Notes: generated from the letters alone by a model not told the origin. Shown: positions 48,095-59,856, counted from the stretch's first letter. The stretch: 64,000 nucleotides of DNA from Fremontodendron californicum (GCA_030761205.1 JAULJL010000025.1:2833501-2897500); one strand, 5' to 3'. Made by a program: numbers and translations.

Positions 48095-48430
48095 TAGCAG
48101 GCAATAACATTTGTGGGACTGTCAGCTAGCAAGCAACATAGTATAGTATAGTAGTAGAATAAATTATGGTGTGTTAGGAATTAGCTGCAGCAAGTGAGCT
48201 ATCATCTAGATATTATTATTAGCTTTGCTCTGAGTAAGTTTAAGAGTGTATAGCAGCAGCAGGCAGCTCTACTGATTATGTTATCAAGTAATTTATACAT
48301 CTGCTTTACCTTCATACTACATACAATAAACTGATTGAATTTTTTATTTTTTTTAAGGAACAAACCTACCTAAACAATGTTTTATCACTCATGAAAGGCC
48401 AAAAATTTGGAAAAGTTAAAACGCTAGAGG
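48095..48430 (+). other. 3' flank of xylosidase copy 1
   Basis: The 3' untranslated region is shared with copy 2. The shared block AACCTACCTAAACAATGTTT runs into CTAGAGGGA, where copy 2 continues with a tRNA-Asn-like sequence that is missing here. Confidence 0.6.
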
Positions 48431-48600
48431 GAACGTTTGGTGCTATTAGCCAGAATGAGAAGGTCTGGGTCACTTTTTTAGCTGCCTGTCATTCAAAGTG
48501 CAAGCCCTGAATCCCGGTTGAAAGTATCAATCTCGAGCGGCGGAGTTACCAGAAAATGAGTAATATCTTCAAGTGTGGCAATGCATATGCCAAAAGATTA
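48431..48600 (+). pseudogene. Decayed captured exon, copy 1
   Basis: It matches 59188-59325 at nucleotide level (GGTGCTATTAGCCAGAATGA, CTGCCTGTCATTCAAAG, CCCTGAATCCCGGTTGAA) but has in-frame stops and single-base indels. The sequence continues past the point where copy 2 was interrupted, with AATATCTTCAAGTGTGGCAA. The parent gene is not recognised. Confidence 0.55.
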
Positions 48601-49173
48601 TGTAGCCACCATAATTCTAATTCTTTAACTAGGCTACATTGTTATGTAGTATCTGCTTTAAGTTATTTATTTATAATTGCATTAAGTGAACGACCACATT
48701 TAATGGAGGTTTGAGCTTTCTCATGAGTGTTTGCTTTGCTTAACTAGTTAAACTTTTATAACAGTCTTTGGAATAGGAGACAGTTCCACCAAGTAACAAA
48801 AGTATGAAACTTGTGTTTCAATTTTTAAATAACAGAGGGTGGATTTTGAAGTCACTTCTATGAGTTTATTATTACTAATCTACGTTATCTAATTTTTTAT
48901 TTTTTAAAAATATTTGTGTATGACATATATTTAAATATATGTATATAATATAATTCTTTAAATATATAAAAAAAAATTAAAAATTGAATATACAAATGAA
49001 ACAAAAAAAGAAGTTAAACCAAGGAAAATACTTGCCATGGCCTCTTAAACAAGTATCACAATGATTATTGCCTACTCAAAGCTATCATTAAAAAAATTGC
49101 AAGATATAAATTAAACACTAAGCTTAAAAAATTTAGGCTTCCTTTGATTTGCTATTTGCCTTTTTTTTTTTAA
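48601..49173. other. Non-coding part of duplication copy 1
   Basis: It is shared in part with 60600-60960 (CATTTAATGGAGGTTTGAGC). No gene was recognised. A decayed family A relic lies at about 48880-48990. Confidence 0.5.
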
Positions 49174-49723
49174 TGGGTTAATTTGAAAAACATCTTTTGA
49201 ACAGTAAAATTATTCTTCAAAGGTCTAATAACATGAAATAATTTTTAAAAAAAGGAAATAAGGAAAGAAAAAATTGTTAGAAAAAAAGTTATAAAAACAA
49301 AATTATCCTTAATAAAAAAATATCTCATTCTTTTCTCCTTCCAAGTCATTAAATTTAAAAATTTAATTTCAAAAATATTATTTTTTTTTATTTTTTAATT
49401 AAAAAAAGAAAAGAAAAGAAATATAAATATTTATTTTTATTTTCAAAAATTTTATTTTCTAAAATTTTTTAATTAAAAAAATTGATTAAAAATTTAAAAA
49501 AAATTAAAAATTAAAATTTTTTAAAATACTGACGTGATGAAGTTGCCACTTGGGTTTTTTTTTTTTTTTTTTAACTCTAAATGATTTCATTAAGGGTAAA
49601 ATGTCTTTACAATTTCCTTAACAATAATTTTTTCTTTCTTCATTTTCTTTTTATAAATTATTATTAGTCATTATACCATTGAATAATTATGTTACTATTG
49701 AAGGCATGTTTTTCAAATATACT
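49174..49723. mobile_element. Foldback element, family C, second copy
   Basis: The left arm TTAATTTGAAAAACATCTTT and the right arm (AAATTATTATTAGTCATTAT, TTTTTCAAATATAC) are inverted relatives, and the layout matches 21986-22545. It is absent from duplication copy 2, so it probably inserted after the duplication. Confidence 0.7.
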
Positions 49724-49845
49724 CTTTTTTAAAATAAAAATTGAAGGAAAAAAAAAACCAAAAATAAGGAACAAATAGTAGAAAGAAAAAAGAAAGAAAA
49801 AAAGGAGCCTTAGTACTCATTCTCGGCATTGAGTCTGATGCAATG

Positions 49846-50425
49846 TGATCGGTACGTACCGTTTTTAAGATAAATCGAAACACTATCAGTTTCGTATTGT
49901 TTCGGTTTTTATATCGATCTGTACCGGTCAATACTGGTACGTACCGGCCCATACCGGTTGGTACAAGATTTTGATTTTTTTTATTAAAAAAATCACTTAT
50001 TTGATTTTTTAAACCAATTTTAATATTTTTTGTGTTATGATCATTTTTATTTTTTTATAATTACATTTAAAAATAAAATATGTTCATTAAATTAAGCTAT
50101 TGAACATAATTAATCATAATTTACTATATTTTTTTTAATATTTTAATATTTTTTTTTACTTATTTGATGTTTAAAAATTTTAGATATTAAATATTTAAAA
50201 TTTATATTTGCATAAAAACATAAATATGCATGTAATTGATGTATATTTGCATGTGTATATAATATATATTTTATTAAAAAAAATTGAAAATAGGTTATAT
50301 ATGGATATATGAAAAAATATTTGAAAAATATCAGTAAACCCGAAACGGTACGTCGAAACACATCGATACTGATACGTATCAATACTAAAATAAAAACGAT
50401 ACGCCCACCGATATGATACTTACTA
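49846..50425. mobile_element. Element with CGGTACGTACCG palindromes (family H)
   Basis: The left part is rich in GGTACGTACCG and TACCGGCCCATACCGG. The right part has AAACGGTACGTCGAAAC and CACCGATATGATAC, inverted relatives of the left side. The core is AT-rich. It is present only in duplication copy 1. Confidence 0.6.
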
Positions 50426-51125
50426 CTTTGGTATGATACACTTCAACAACTCTTCTCTACTCCACTTGTATTCCATCAGCAACAGCAAAGCAATATTTTG
50501 AAAGAAAAAAAAATTACAAATTAAGTGTATAATTTTTTTTTTATAAATATAGTATTTTTTTAAAGTAAATAGATATTTTTTATAAATATTATTATATAAA
50601 ACATTAAAAATTATAATTATAATTATTTTTATTTTTATTTTTATTATTTTTTTATTTTAAATAATTGAATTAGTGACACTTAAGTGATACTAAATTTAGT
50701 AGAGGCATTATTATAATTAAATTATGACACATTCTTTACGTGGGTGAATAAAAAATATGAGTAAAAAATTATATTTTGAAAAAAAAAAATTAAGTGAGTA
50801 GGTTTTTTAAAGTGAATAAATATGTATATTTTTAGTTTTAAATTTTATAATAATTTTTTTAATTTTTTTTTTTGTTAATTTTTTATTAAATTGGTGTCAT
50901 TTTATTTAGTGACATCAAACTTAATCAAAAACTTTATATATATATATATATATTATAAATATAGATACTATAATATTATTTTTAAAAATAAAACAAATTT
51001 TAATTTTAAATATGAATTATGTTATTCGGATTCGTAACTTTAAGTGTGTATAAATAAAAGACTTGTAAATTAATTTTGAGGGCTACACGGCGGAATTATT
51101 AAGTTTGACTAATAAGTAATAAGTG
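50426..51125. other. AT-rich part of duplication copy 1
   Basis: From about 50670 it matches copy 2 (CACTTAAGTGATACTAAATT, with one change, at about 61025). No gene was recognised. Confidence 0.5.
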
Positions 51126-51129
51126 ATTG

Positions 51130-51449
51130 ACCCTAACACGAAACAGAAACCAGTATTTCGTTGGTGACTCCATTTTTTACCCTAGTCTTCTTCATCCTTC
51201 ACTCTTCACAAAACCCTTTCCTTGTCTCTCCTGTTCCGGCGAGAAGCCATGGAAATTAACCGGAAAAAAAAAACTCAAAATCAAATTCCATATTTTCTCT
51301 TTAGTTTTATTTCCTCTGTCATCCATCGGACCGCCAACTCCTCAGAAACTAACCACTAATCGCATATAAGTTGCTGCTATGGAACTTGACGAGTTCTCGA
51401 GTTAAGCTATATACAGTTAACTAATTCGTGGTGATTTTTTTTCTCAACA
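51130..51449 (+). other. Leader-like exon with small ORFs, copy 1
   Basis: The sequence is relatively GC-rich with CT-rich stretches (CCTTGTCTCTCCTGTTCCGG) and ends at a strong donor, CAACA/GTAAGTA, conserved in copy 2. It contains a 36-codon ORF (51249-51359, starting MEINRKK, context GCCATGG) and an 8-codon ORF (51379-51405, MELDEFSS). Both are kept in the paralogous copy. It looks like the untranslated first exon of a gene whose body is missing from copy 1. Confidence 0.45.
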
Positions 51450-51908
51450 GTAAGTAAAAGTTTATCGCCTGATGATTTTTCAATTTCTGATTTTTATATA
51501 TTTTTAGAGTTTTACAGAAATTCTCTGATTTTTTTTTAACATGTTGGGGCCTAGGGTTAGTTTAACTTTTATAATATATATGTTATGATAGAATAGGAGT
51601 TTTTTTTTACTCCATTTTGACAATTTTTTCCCGATAATGGTGAGATTACTTGCATGAAATTAGGTTAAAATGTCCTCATTTCAAAAATATCAGCTGCATG
51701 CATTCAGCTTAATTTTCTTATTTATTTATTTATTTATTTTGGTACTCGTTTGTGAGGAATCTTGTCAGAAAACAAATTAATCTGAATTTCGTTAAGTTCT
51801 TTATTATTATACTCTTAATTGAAGATTTGAAATTGACTTCAGGTTGGATTCTGATGATCAATTATTTCAAGTTGTAAAATTTAGAATAGGGTAAAAAAAA
51901 GAGTTTTG

Positions 51909-51980
51909 GGGGCATTCCGAGAATCGAACTCGGGACCTCTTGCACCCAAAGCGAGAATCATACCACTAGACGAAATGCCC
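51909..51980 (-). tRNA. tRNA-Pro(UGG), copy 1, with an anticodon-stem mismatch
   Basis: The 72-nt cloverleaf on the minus strand has acceptor GGGCATT/AATGCCC, anticodon loop TTTGGGT (anticodon TGG) and T-arm CCGAG-TTCGATT-CTCGG. Relative to 62600-62671 it has C instead of G at position 9 and a C.A mismatch in the anticodon stem (29-41). A run of eight T follows as a Pol III terminator. It may be functional but weakened. Confidence 0.88.
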
Positions 51981-52029
51981 TAGTATGTGATTTTCAATTT
52001 ATTCTTTAGAACTCCAATTCTATGATTTT

Positions 52030-52330
52030 CATAAATGTTAGCGTTTGAAAATTTAAATTTTAAAAAATAAATTTGGATTTCAAAAATAATGTAAATTATG
52101 TAATAAAATACATTTAATGTAATATTGATGATTATTTTTTAAATCTCTGAATTTGTTGGGTGCTTATTTAGTGGTGAATTTAAATTTTATGTTTTTATAT
52201 CTTTCAAATATATAATTATATTGAATCTTAACTAATTTATACATGATGTATGTATTTCATTCTCACAATTTGTATAGTAAATGAAATCCAAATTTAAATT
52301 TTTAAATTCATGTTTTCAAACATAACAAAA
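52030..52330. mobile_element. Family J element
   Basis: AAATTTGGATTTCAAAAATA on the left and AATGAAATCCAAATTTAAAT on the right are inverted relatives. It shares its layout with 20474-20756 in the opposite orientation. Confidence 0.6.
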
Positions 52331-55315
52331 AGAATTTATGTGGTTTATTTTCCAATATTCCAATTCTACACAATTGATGCAAGGAAAACAATTGGGCTTT
52401 TATGATAATTCGTGTATCAATGTTGTATTCGTATATTTTTTCGTATCATAAATTTATTTAAGATGTTTTATATTTTTATAAATTTTGACGTATTAATAAT
52501 TTGTGTTATATAGATTTTGACATATTCTAGGTAATTTGAAAAAAGATCTTTAGCAAAAAAGGGTAATATAAAAAAGATATGATGTGGGGAAATTGAGATT
52601 TGAGAATTATGCGTGTTATGAAATTTGAAAACCCTGATTTAGCAGCTCAGTCTAAAAGTTTTCAAAAATCCTTTAATTAATATCTTAATTATTTGTATCA
52701 TCCTGTAACAAGCAAGAAATACCAATTGCATAACTTTAGAGCTAAGTTATATTTAACCTTGTGAGCTGCTGAATAATTATGTTATTCAGATTTTTATTTT
52801 TTAAAAATATTTGTATTTAATACATATTTGAATATGAATATGAAAATATAATCTTTTGAATATATAATTTTTTTTTTTTTTTAAAATTAAATGTTTTTAA
52901 TTAAAAAATTAAAAAGATATAAATATTTATTATAATATTTTATATATTTTTTTAAATTGATGTCAATTAATTAGTGATATCAAATTGAATCAAAATTTTT
53001 ATAAATAATATAAATGATAAGTACCCTATAATAAATAAAAGAAAATGTTATATGTATCTAACTGATCACTTCTGGATCATGAAATGATGTGATGCTGGGC
53101 CAATTCATGAACACCCTGAAATGCCATTAATCTTGATAATTTAAATATAAAAAAAAAAGAAACTAAGTAAAATAAACCAACCAGGAATCCAACTAGCCTA
53201 TTCATGATTAAATCTTCTACTCAATAACCTTTAGGACCATCACCTTTGAGCAAAAAGGAAAAGGTTAAAAACAAAGATCTACCTAAAAAATATTATCAAC
53301 ATAAGTTTCCAACTCTCTTTTTCACTTTTATTTTAATCAAATTTGATTACTTCAACATGCAACTTCACTAGCATATATGATCTTGACAATAAAAGTTCTT
53401 TTTGTTATAAAAGTGGTTGTAATCTAAGGATAGAGAAAGAGGTTATAGATATTAAGATTCGAATCTTAAATTTATTGGATGTCATTTTTTAAGGGTGGTT
53501 TTATTTTTTTGGTATAAAAAAAAAAAAAGATCGTAGAAGGTTGTAAATACTGAAATTCGAACTCATAATTATTAGATGTTATTTCTTAAAAGTTGTTGTA
53601 TGAATTAACTGGGCTAAACTCTTAATTCATTTTTATCCTAGATTTTATTTCTATCTGCTTCTATTTATAAATAATGATTATTTAACAAAAATACCAAATT
53701 AACTATTAAAAATAAAAACCCTTTTGACTAAGAAAAAAGAAGCAAAGAAATTCCAAAACTGAATCTTTATGCAATTTCAGAAACATATGACCTATTGACC
53801 TTTACATTTTTCTAATATTATCTATACATTGAAGATAAGTTGTGAACAAAATTTTAGTTAGTAAATGAACTGTCAATTATTTACTAATTTCATCGTCCTT
53901 ATCCTCAACACCCTCATTATACAACTCAATTTCAATTTGTTTTTTTCTTTCTTAAATGCAGATATGAGATAAGGGAAAACTTTCTTATCTTGGGATCAAT
54001 TTTCTTGGAAAAAAAAATGAGAATTACAGATTGAAATGTAAAGGCTAAAATAATGAAAACCTCTAAATTTTATTACTTTATTTAAGTAAGTCTTTATATT
54101 TTTATTGCACCCAAATAAATCTTTAATCTTTAATTTGCATTCAAATAAGTTTTTGAATTTTAATTTATATCCAAATAAACTTTTAACCTTTAATTTATAC
54201 CTAAATAAACTTTTAACATAAATCAATCTTTCATTTGAAATAAAGTCTTTGGATACAAATAAAAAAAAAATAAACTTATTTGGATAAAAAAATTGAAATA
54301 GTTTATGGGTTTTTTAATATTTTAACCAAATGTAAAGGAAAGGTTAGAAAACAGGTTTGAATTGCTTTAAAAAGGGACAAAAATGAAGGCAAAAGTGTCC
54401 ATGTCAGGTCATTCCTGTTAATCATCTATAAATCTGCTTTAATTCACTGCAGTCCACATTTTTTTTTTTGCCACCCTTTGGTTTTTGTTACCACTTTATA
54501 GCTATTAATAAAGGGTAGAAAGCTAGAAGGGAGATTCAAATTGAAGAACAAGATCAGATTGGAAGGCAGGAAGGAAGGAGTAAATGAAAATTGATTCAGA
54601 AAGGAAATAAACAAAAATTAATAATAATAAACAAAAAAGACAGGAATAATAAACCAAAAAGACAGGTCATAAGAAATGCAAATATAAATTAAAGAGGAAA
54701 AAACAGAATAGGAAAAAAGAAAAGAAAAAACATAATAGGAAAAAAAATCAGAATATGAACTTTATGACATCTTTCTTCTATGCTACAAATTTTGAATCCT
54801 ATTTTGGTACTACATCCTCTTTCATCATTAAACAAAATGAAAAAAATTAGATTTTATAAATTCGGCTGAATATATTTTTTATTTTTTAAGAATAATAAAT
54901 ATTATTTTGTTTTTAAAATGGAATAATCTAATTACGTATAAAACTATTAAATGATAAATTTGTTGAGCTTTTATGAATATAATCATATAAATTAACTTTT
55001 AATTTATATAAACATTCTGGTATATACTTTTTCAATAATCGGTAAAGAAAAAGGAAAATAGTATTATGAGTTTTTGTTTTTACTTGACAGGATTGTTATT
55101 ATTGGTTATTAAAGGCAAATTTCTTTCTCAATTTGTCAGAAACACTATCGTACTCAGAGGCGGATATAAGGTAAAACAACAGAAAAGGAAAACAAAAAAC
55201 TAATTTAAGAAATTAAAACTAATTTAAAAAACAAAAACGTTATCTAAAGTGGATAATCCTAAAACTAAATATTTTTAAAATCAACTTAAGTCAATATTGC
55301 TCACTCCAACACAAC
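52331..55315. other. Spacer between the two duplicated segments
   Basis: No coding region was recognised. A family K copy lies at about 52400-52530, a decayed family A relic at 52780-52870, and two adjoining family I repeats at 53400-53600. At 54060-54240 there are four or five loose repeats of an AAATAAACTTTTAACCTTTAATT type. The end of this spacer is the unique upstream region of xylosidase copy 2. Confidence 0.5.
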
Positions 55316-55335
55316 TCTTAAACCTCAACTTCTAC

Positions 55336-55343
55336 TATAAAAG
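55336..55343 (+). promoter_or_regulatory. TATA box of xylosidase copy 2
   Basis: TATAAAAG lies about 56 bp upstream of the ATG. Homology with copy 1 stops only about 20 bp further upstream. Confidence 0.75.
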
Positions 55344-55398
55344 AATTGCATGCATGCCAATATTCCACCATGCAAAGGAAACTAAAATCAGCAAAGCC

Positions 55399-58300
55399 AT
55401 GAAAACGCAAGTTCTTTTTGCTCTCTGCCTCTCATTTTTCCTAGTAGTCCCATGTAAAACTCAGTTATTTGCATGTGACAAGAATGATCCTAATACAAGC
55501 CAATTCCCCTTTTGTGACACCTCCTTATCTTATGAGAATCGAGCCAAGGACCTTGTTTCACGCTTGACTCTCCAAGAAAAGGTGCAACAACTAGTAAACA
55601 AAGCCTCGGGCATTTCCAGGCTAGGTGTGCCTGCCTATGACTGGTGGTCTGAGGCACTTCACGGTGTCTCAAACCTGGGTCCAGGCACACGTTTTAATGC
55701 CACAGTCCCTGGTGCAACTAGTTTCCCTGCTGTAATTTTATCTGCCGCAAGTTTCAACTCGACATTATGGTTTAAGATGGGGCAGGTGGTGTCAACCGAA
55801 GCTCGAGCCATGTACAATGTAGGGCTAGCGGGCTTGACATATTGGAGCCCTAATGTTAACGTGTTTCGTGACCCAAGATGGGGACGTGGCCAAGAAACGC
55901 CAGGGGAAGACCCTTTGGTGGTCTCAAGATATGCTGTGAATTATGTTCGGGGATTGCAAGAAGTGGGCGGGGAGGCTAACTCTACCAACGACAAGCTTAA
56001 GGTTTCAAGTTGTTGCAAGCATTACACTGCTTATGATCTGGATAATTGGAACGGCATCGTCGATCGATTCCATTTTGATGCAAAGGTATGCATAAATTAT
56101 AGAGTTGGAATCCGAAATATCCTATTTCATTCAGATATTAATGAATGGAGTTGGTAAACTTTTGAATTCTTTTAAAACATTGAAAAGCAAAAATAAATAT
56201 GAAATGCGTGTGTTGTCACATTATTTGGTCTTATGTATCAAAATAGTATGAAAACCTATGTTATTACGTACGCTCAATCTTTTCTAAGTTTTTCCATATA
56301 TTTGAAAGATCATACTCTTATACCCATGTTTGAATATGTGTCGGACATAGGTGTCGGATACGGGTACTTCAGGAAAAATGAAGAGTTCGGATAAGATAGA
56401 TTAATACTTGTATTTTTCAGGTTACAAAGCAGGACTTGGAAGATACGTATCAGCCACCATTTAAGAGTTGTGTGGAGGAGGGACATGTGAGCAGTATAAT
56501 GTGCTCGTACAACAGAGTGAATGGAATTCCTACCTGTGCTGATCCAGACCTGCTTAAAGGAATAATTAGAGGCCAATGGGGTCTTGATGGGTAAGTTTCA
56601 ATCCCCAGACCAGATATTAAGCCTGCTAAGAAGTAATGATTTATCGAAGACTCAAGACCACTATGGTTATTCCTATTACTCATAAAATTAGCATAAACTC
56701 AATGACTTGATATCATTCGAGTCAAGCAGAGGAAATGCTGATTTTTTAAACAGAAATTAACTCTTAATTGTTATCCTCTAACGCCAAACCAAGACATGAT
56801 TGTTTCCGCAATCTTTGGTTGTGATTATTCTCTTTGTGCTTCAATGACATTTTTACATGTTTTTGGCAGATACATTGTTTCAGACTGTGACTCTATTGAG
56901 GTTTATTATGATGCCATCCATTACACTGCAACACCTGAAGATGCAGCAGCCGTTGCTCTGAAAGCAGGTCTTGTTTCCACATAAGTTATCAGCTGCTGGA
57001 TATTTTTCCTAAAATACTCAAAATCAATGAGTTTAATTTCCCTTTCACTTATGCTGCTATATAATTGTTTAATTTATGCAGGTTTAAACATGAATTGTGG
57101 GGATTATTTGGGGAAGTACACAGAGAATGCAGTCAACTTGAAAAAAGTAGAAGAATCTATTGTTGACCAGGCTTTAATATATAACTATATAGTTCTTATG
57201 AGGCTTGGTTTCTTTGATGGAAACCCCAAATTTCTTCCATTTGGTGACCTGGGGCCATCTGATGTATGCTCTGATGATCATCAGCTGCTAGCCCTTGATG
57301 CTGCCAAGCAGGGAGTAGTATTACTAGACAACAATGGAGCTCTTCCTCTGTCCCAAACTATCACCAAAAATTTAGCTGTTATAGGACCAAATGCCAATGC
57401 CACAACAGTTATGATAAGTAACTATGCTGGTATACCTTGCGGCTATACTAGCCCTTTACAAGGGCTGCAAAAGTATGTCTCAATGGTTACATATGAGGCA
57501 GGGTGTGGTGATGTGAAATGCAGTAATCAGACACTTATTGAGCCTGCAGTTCAGGCCGCAGCCAAGGCTGATGCTGTGGTGTTAGTTGTGGGGCTAGATC
57601 TATCTATCGAGGCAGAAGGGCTGGATAGAGTAAACTTGACATTGCCAGGATATCAAGAAAAATTGGTGACTGATGTTGCTAATGCAGCAAATGGAACAGT
57701 GATTCTTGTGGTTATGGCTGCTGGTCCTATTGATATTTCTTTTGCAAAGAATTTGAGAAAAATCGGAGGCATTTTGTGGGTCGGATATCCAGGTCAAGCT
57801 GGAGGAGAAGCTATTGCTCAAGTCATATTTGGAGACTATAATCCAGGTTGTCTATCTTTTCTTATTCTTTGATGACAATTTAAGAATAATATTTTGTGTC
57901 CCTTTTTTTTTGGCTTCTGATTGGAGGTGCCTCCGAACATCAGTATGCTGATAAATTTTGTTCTTGTGTCAGCTGGAAGGTCTCCTTTTACATGGTATCC
58001 ACAAGAGTATGCAGATCAAGTGCCGATGACAGACATGAACATGAGAGCCAATTCCACTGCAAACTTTCCTGGAAGAACCTATCGGTTCTACACTGGCAAA
58101 TCTATTTATGAATTTGGACATGGACTAAGCTACACATCATTCTCCAAGTTCATAATATCCGCTCCTTCCACAATACTCATCCACACAATTCGGAACAATA
58201 TCTCCTCCTCTCAATCCATCCGCAAACCATATGCCTACACAAATGGTGAAACAATTGATGTTTCAAGCATAAACTGCAACAATCTGCAATTTAATATTGT

Positions 58301-58634
58301 AATCGGGGTGGAGAACAATGGATCAATGAATGGATCCCATGTGGTGCTCTTGTTCTGGAAGCCACCAAGCTCAGAAGGGGTGACTGGTGCACCAAATCTT
58401 CAGTTAGTGGGGTTTGAGAGACTAGAAGTGAAAAAAGGAAAGACACAGAATGTGACAATAAGCTTGGATGTCTGCAAGGAGCTTACCCTTGTGGATGCTG
58501 AAGGGAAGAGGAAGTTGATTATAGGGCAGCATACCCTTTTTGTGGGTTCTACTAGTGAGCACCAAGTAAGGCACCATTTTCTTGTCAGGCAGGCTAGGAA
58601 TTATGCAAGTGTAAAAGGAATTGTTTCTGTGTAA
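55399..58634 (+). CDS. Beta-D-xylosidase, GH3 family (BXL5-like), tandem copy 2
   Basis: Five exons (55399-56085, 56421-56590, 56870-56967, 57082-57846, 57973-58634) have the same lengths as copy 1 and join in frame to 793 residues. All catalytic and domain landmarks of copy 1 are present, including IVSDCDS (Asp291 expected) and GRGQETPGEDP. Differences are scattered substitutions such as NWNGIVDRF for NWKGVDRF, and more changes in the last exon. An in-frame Met at 55297 lies upstream of the conserved start and of the TATA box, so it was rejected. The protein should be a secreted cell-wall xylosidase/arabinosidase like its neighbour. Because the upstream sequences differ completely beyond the TATA region, expression may differ. 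Confidence 0.95.
56256..56399 (+). mobile_element. Family A element in intron 1 of xylosidase copy 2, internally deleted
   Basis: The ends CTATGTTATTACG and TTCGGATAAGATAG are eroded relatives of the copy 1 element. Flanks ATGAAAAC and ATTAATAC correspond to the ATTAAAAC duplication of copy 1. About 40 bp of the interior is missing. It sits at the position equivalent to 45700-45883, so insertion preceded the gene duplication. Confidence 0.85.
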
Positions 58635-58960
58635 ATAGCAGGCAATAACATTTGCGGCAGTGGCAACTAGCAAGCAAGCACCATAGTATAGTAGTAGAAT
58701 AAATGATGGTGTGTTAGGAATTAGCAGAGCAGCAAGTGAGCTATCATCTAGATACTATTATTAGGCTTTGTTCTGAGTCTTATTATTAGTATTTAGCAGC
58801 ATCAGACAACTCTACTTATTATGTTATCAAATAATTATGCATCTGCTTCGCTTTCATACTTCATATAATGAACTGATTGAATTCTTTTTTTAGGGAACAA
58901 ACCTACCTAAACAATGTTTTATCACTCATGAAAGGCCAAAAATTTGGAAAAGTTAAAAAC

Positions 58961-59033
58961 CCTAGAGGGAGGGGTTGTACCTCCGACCTTATGGTTAACA
59001 GCCATTCGCTCTAACCAACTGAGCTACTACAGC
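58961..59033 (-). pseudogene. tRNA-Asn(GUU)-like pseudogene
   Basis: The minus strand has a good A box (TAGCTCAGTTGGT), the anticodon loop CTGTTAA (GTT) and an intact anticodon stem. The T-loop reads TACAACC instead of TTCGACC, and the acceptor stem has two mismatches (1-72 and 5-68). The B box is therefore broken and it is probably dead. In duplication copy 1 only the 3' stub CTAGAGGGA remains. Confidence 0.7.
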
Positions 59034-59187
59034 AAGTTGTATAGCGCATAAAATCCTTCTTTAAAGTAATATCAAAAATCAGTTCAAGGGTTATATTTAT
59101 CGTTGCCATAGGCCCATATGCCTTTATTTAATAAGATCATTCTTTGAATGCTTTATATATATATATATATATCGATGTATTCTACAG

Positions 59188-59325
59188 GAAAGTTTGGTGC
59201 TGTTGGCCGGGATGAGAATGCCTGGGTCACTTTTTCAGCTGCCTGTCATTCAAGTGCAACCAATGCAAGCCCTGAATCCCGGTTGAAGTATCAATTTGAG
59301 CGGCGGAGTTACAAGAAAATGAGTA
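59188..59325 (+). pseudogene. Captured exon fragment of unknown origin, copy 2
   Basis: After an acceptor-like TTCTACAG, 46 codons read openly: GKFGAVGRDENAWVTFSAAC, then HSSATNASPESRLKYQFERR, then SYKKMS. Codon use and composition look like a real exon. The frame is cut at the Ser codon by the element at 59326. I do not recognise the parent protein. Copy 1 carries a frameshifted version. Confidence 0.5.
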
Positions 59326-59763
59326 TTAGAAGTGTCGATTCGGTTTTAAAATTTTAAAAATCGATTAAATTTATAAAATCGATCGATAAAGAATCTTAAA
59401 ATCGAAAAAACCAAAACCAATTTAAGTCGATCGGTTCGGTCGATTTAATTAGTTTTAATTATTTAAAAAATAATTTAGTTATTGTATATTATATATTATT
59501 ATATAATATAAATGATATATTATAAAATATAATTTTAAATTATATAAAAATATATTTTATTTATAATATATGTAAAATTAAATTAAACATAAAATTAAAA
59601 AGATCAATTAGTTCGGTTTATTCGGTTATCAATTTTAAAAACTGATAACCGATCGAACTAATCAAGTAAATCGATTTTCATAACCGATTAATTTCAAAAC
59701 CGAGCTGAATTAACTAAATTTAGTCAGTTAAATCGATTCAAAACGATTAATGCTGACTTCTAA
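59326..59763. mobile_element. 438-bp TIR element inserted into copy 2 only
   Basis: The ends TTAGAAGTGTCGATTCGG and ATGCTGACTTCTAA are inverted (TTAGAAGT). Copy 1 keeps a nearly empty site, GAGTAATATCTTC. The interior is rich in AACCGATCGAACTAATC and ATCGATTTTCATAACCG. A TA target duplication is possible but not proven. Confidence 0.72.
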
Positions 59764-59856
59764 CTATCTTCAAGTGTGACAATGCATGTGCCAAAAGAAT
59801 ATGCGAAATTCTAATTCTTTAACAAGGCTACATTGTTATGTAGTATCTGCTTTAAG

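Larger units (their letters stand above)
44679..51980 (+). repeat. Segmental duplication, copy 1
   Basis: The 7.3-kb unit carries a beta-xylosidase gene, a decayed captured exon, a leader-like exon and a minus-strand tRNA-Pro. Homology with 55316-62671 begins at CTTAAACCTCAGCTTCTACT, about 20 bp before the TATA box, and ends at the tRNA. Copy-specific insertions lie at about 49000-50640. Confidence 0.9.

Noticed and set aside
55297..55398. Upstream in-frame Met of xylosidase copy 2
   Set aside because: It lies upstream of the TATA box, is not shared with copy 1, and would add 34 residues before the signal peptide.
59148..59357. 69-codon frame as an independent gene
   Set aside because: It starts in an AT microsatellite and ends inside an inserted element. 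Only the central 46 codons look coding, and the paralogue is frameshifted.
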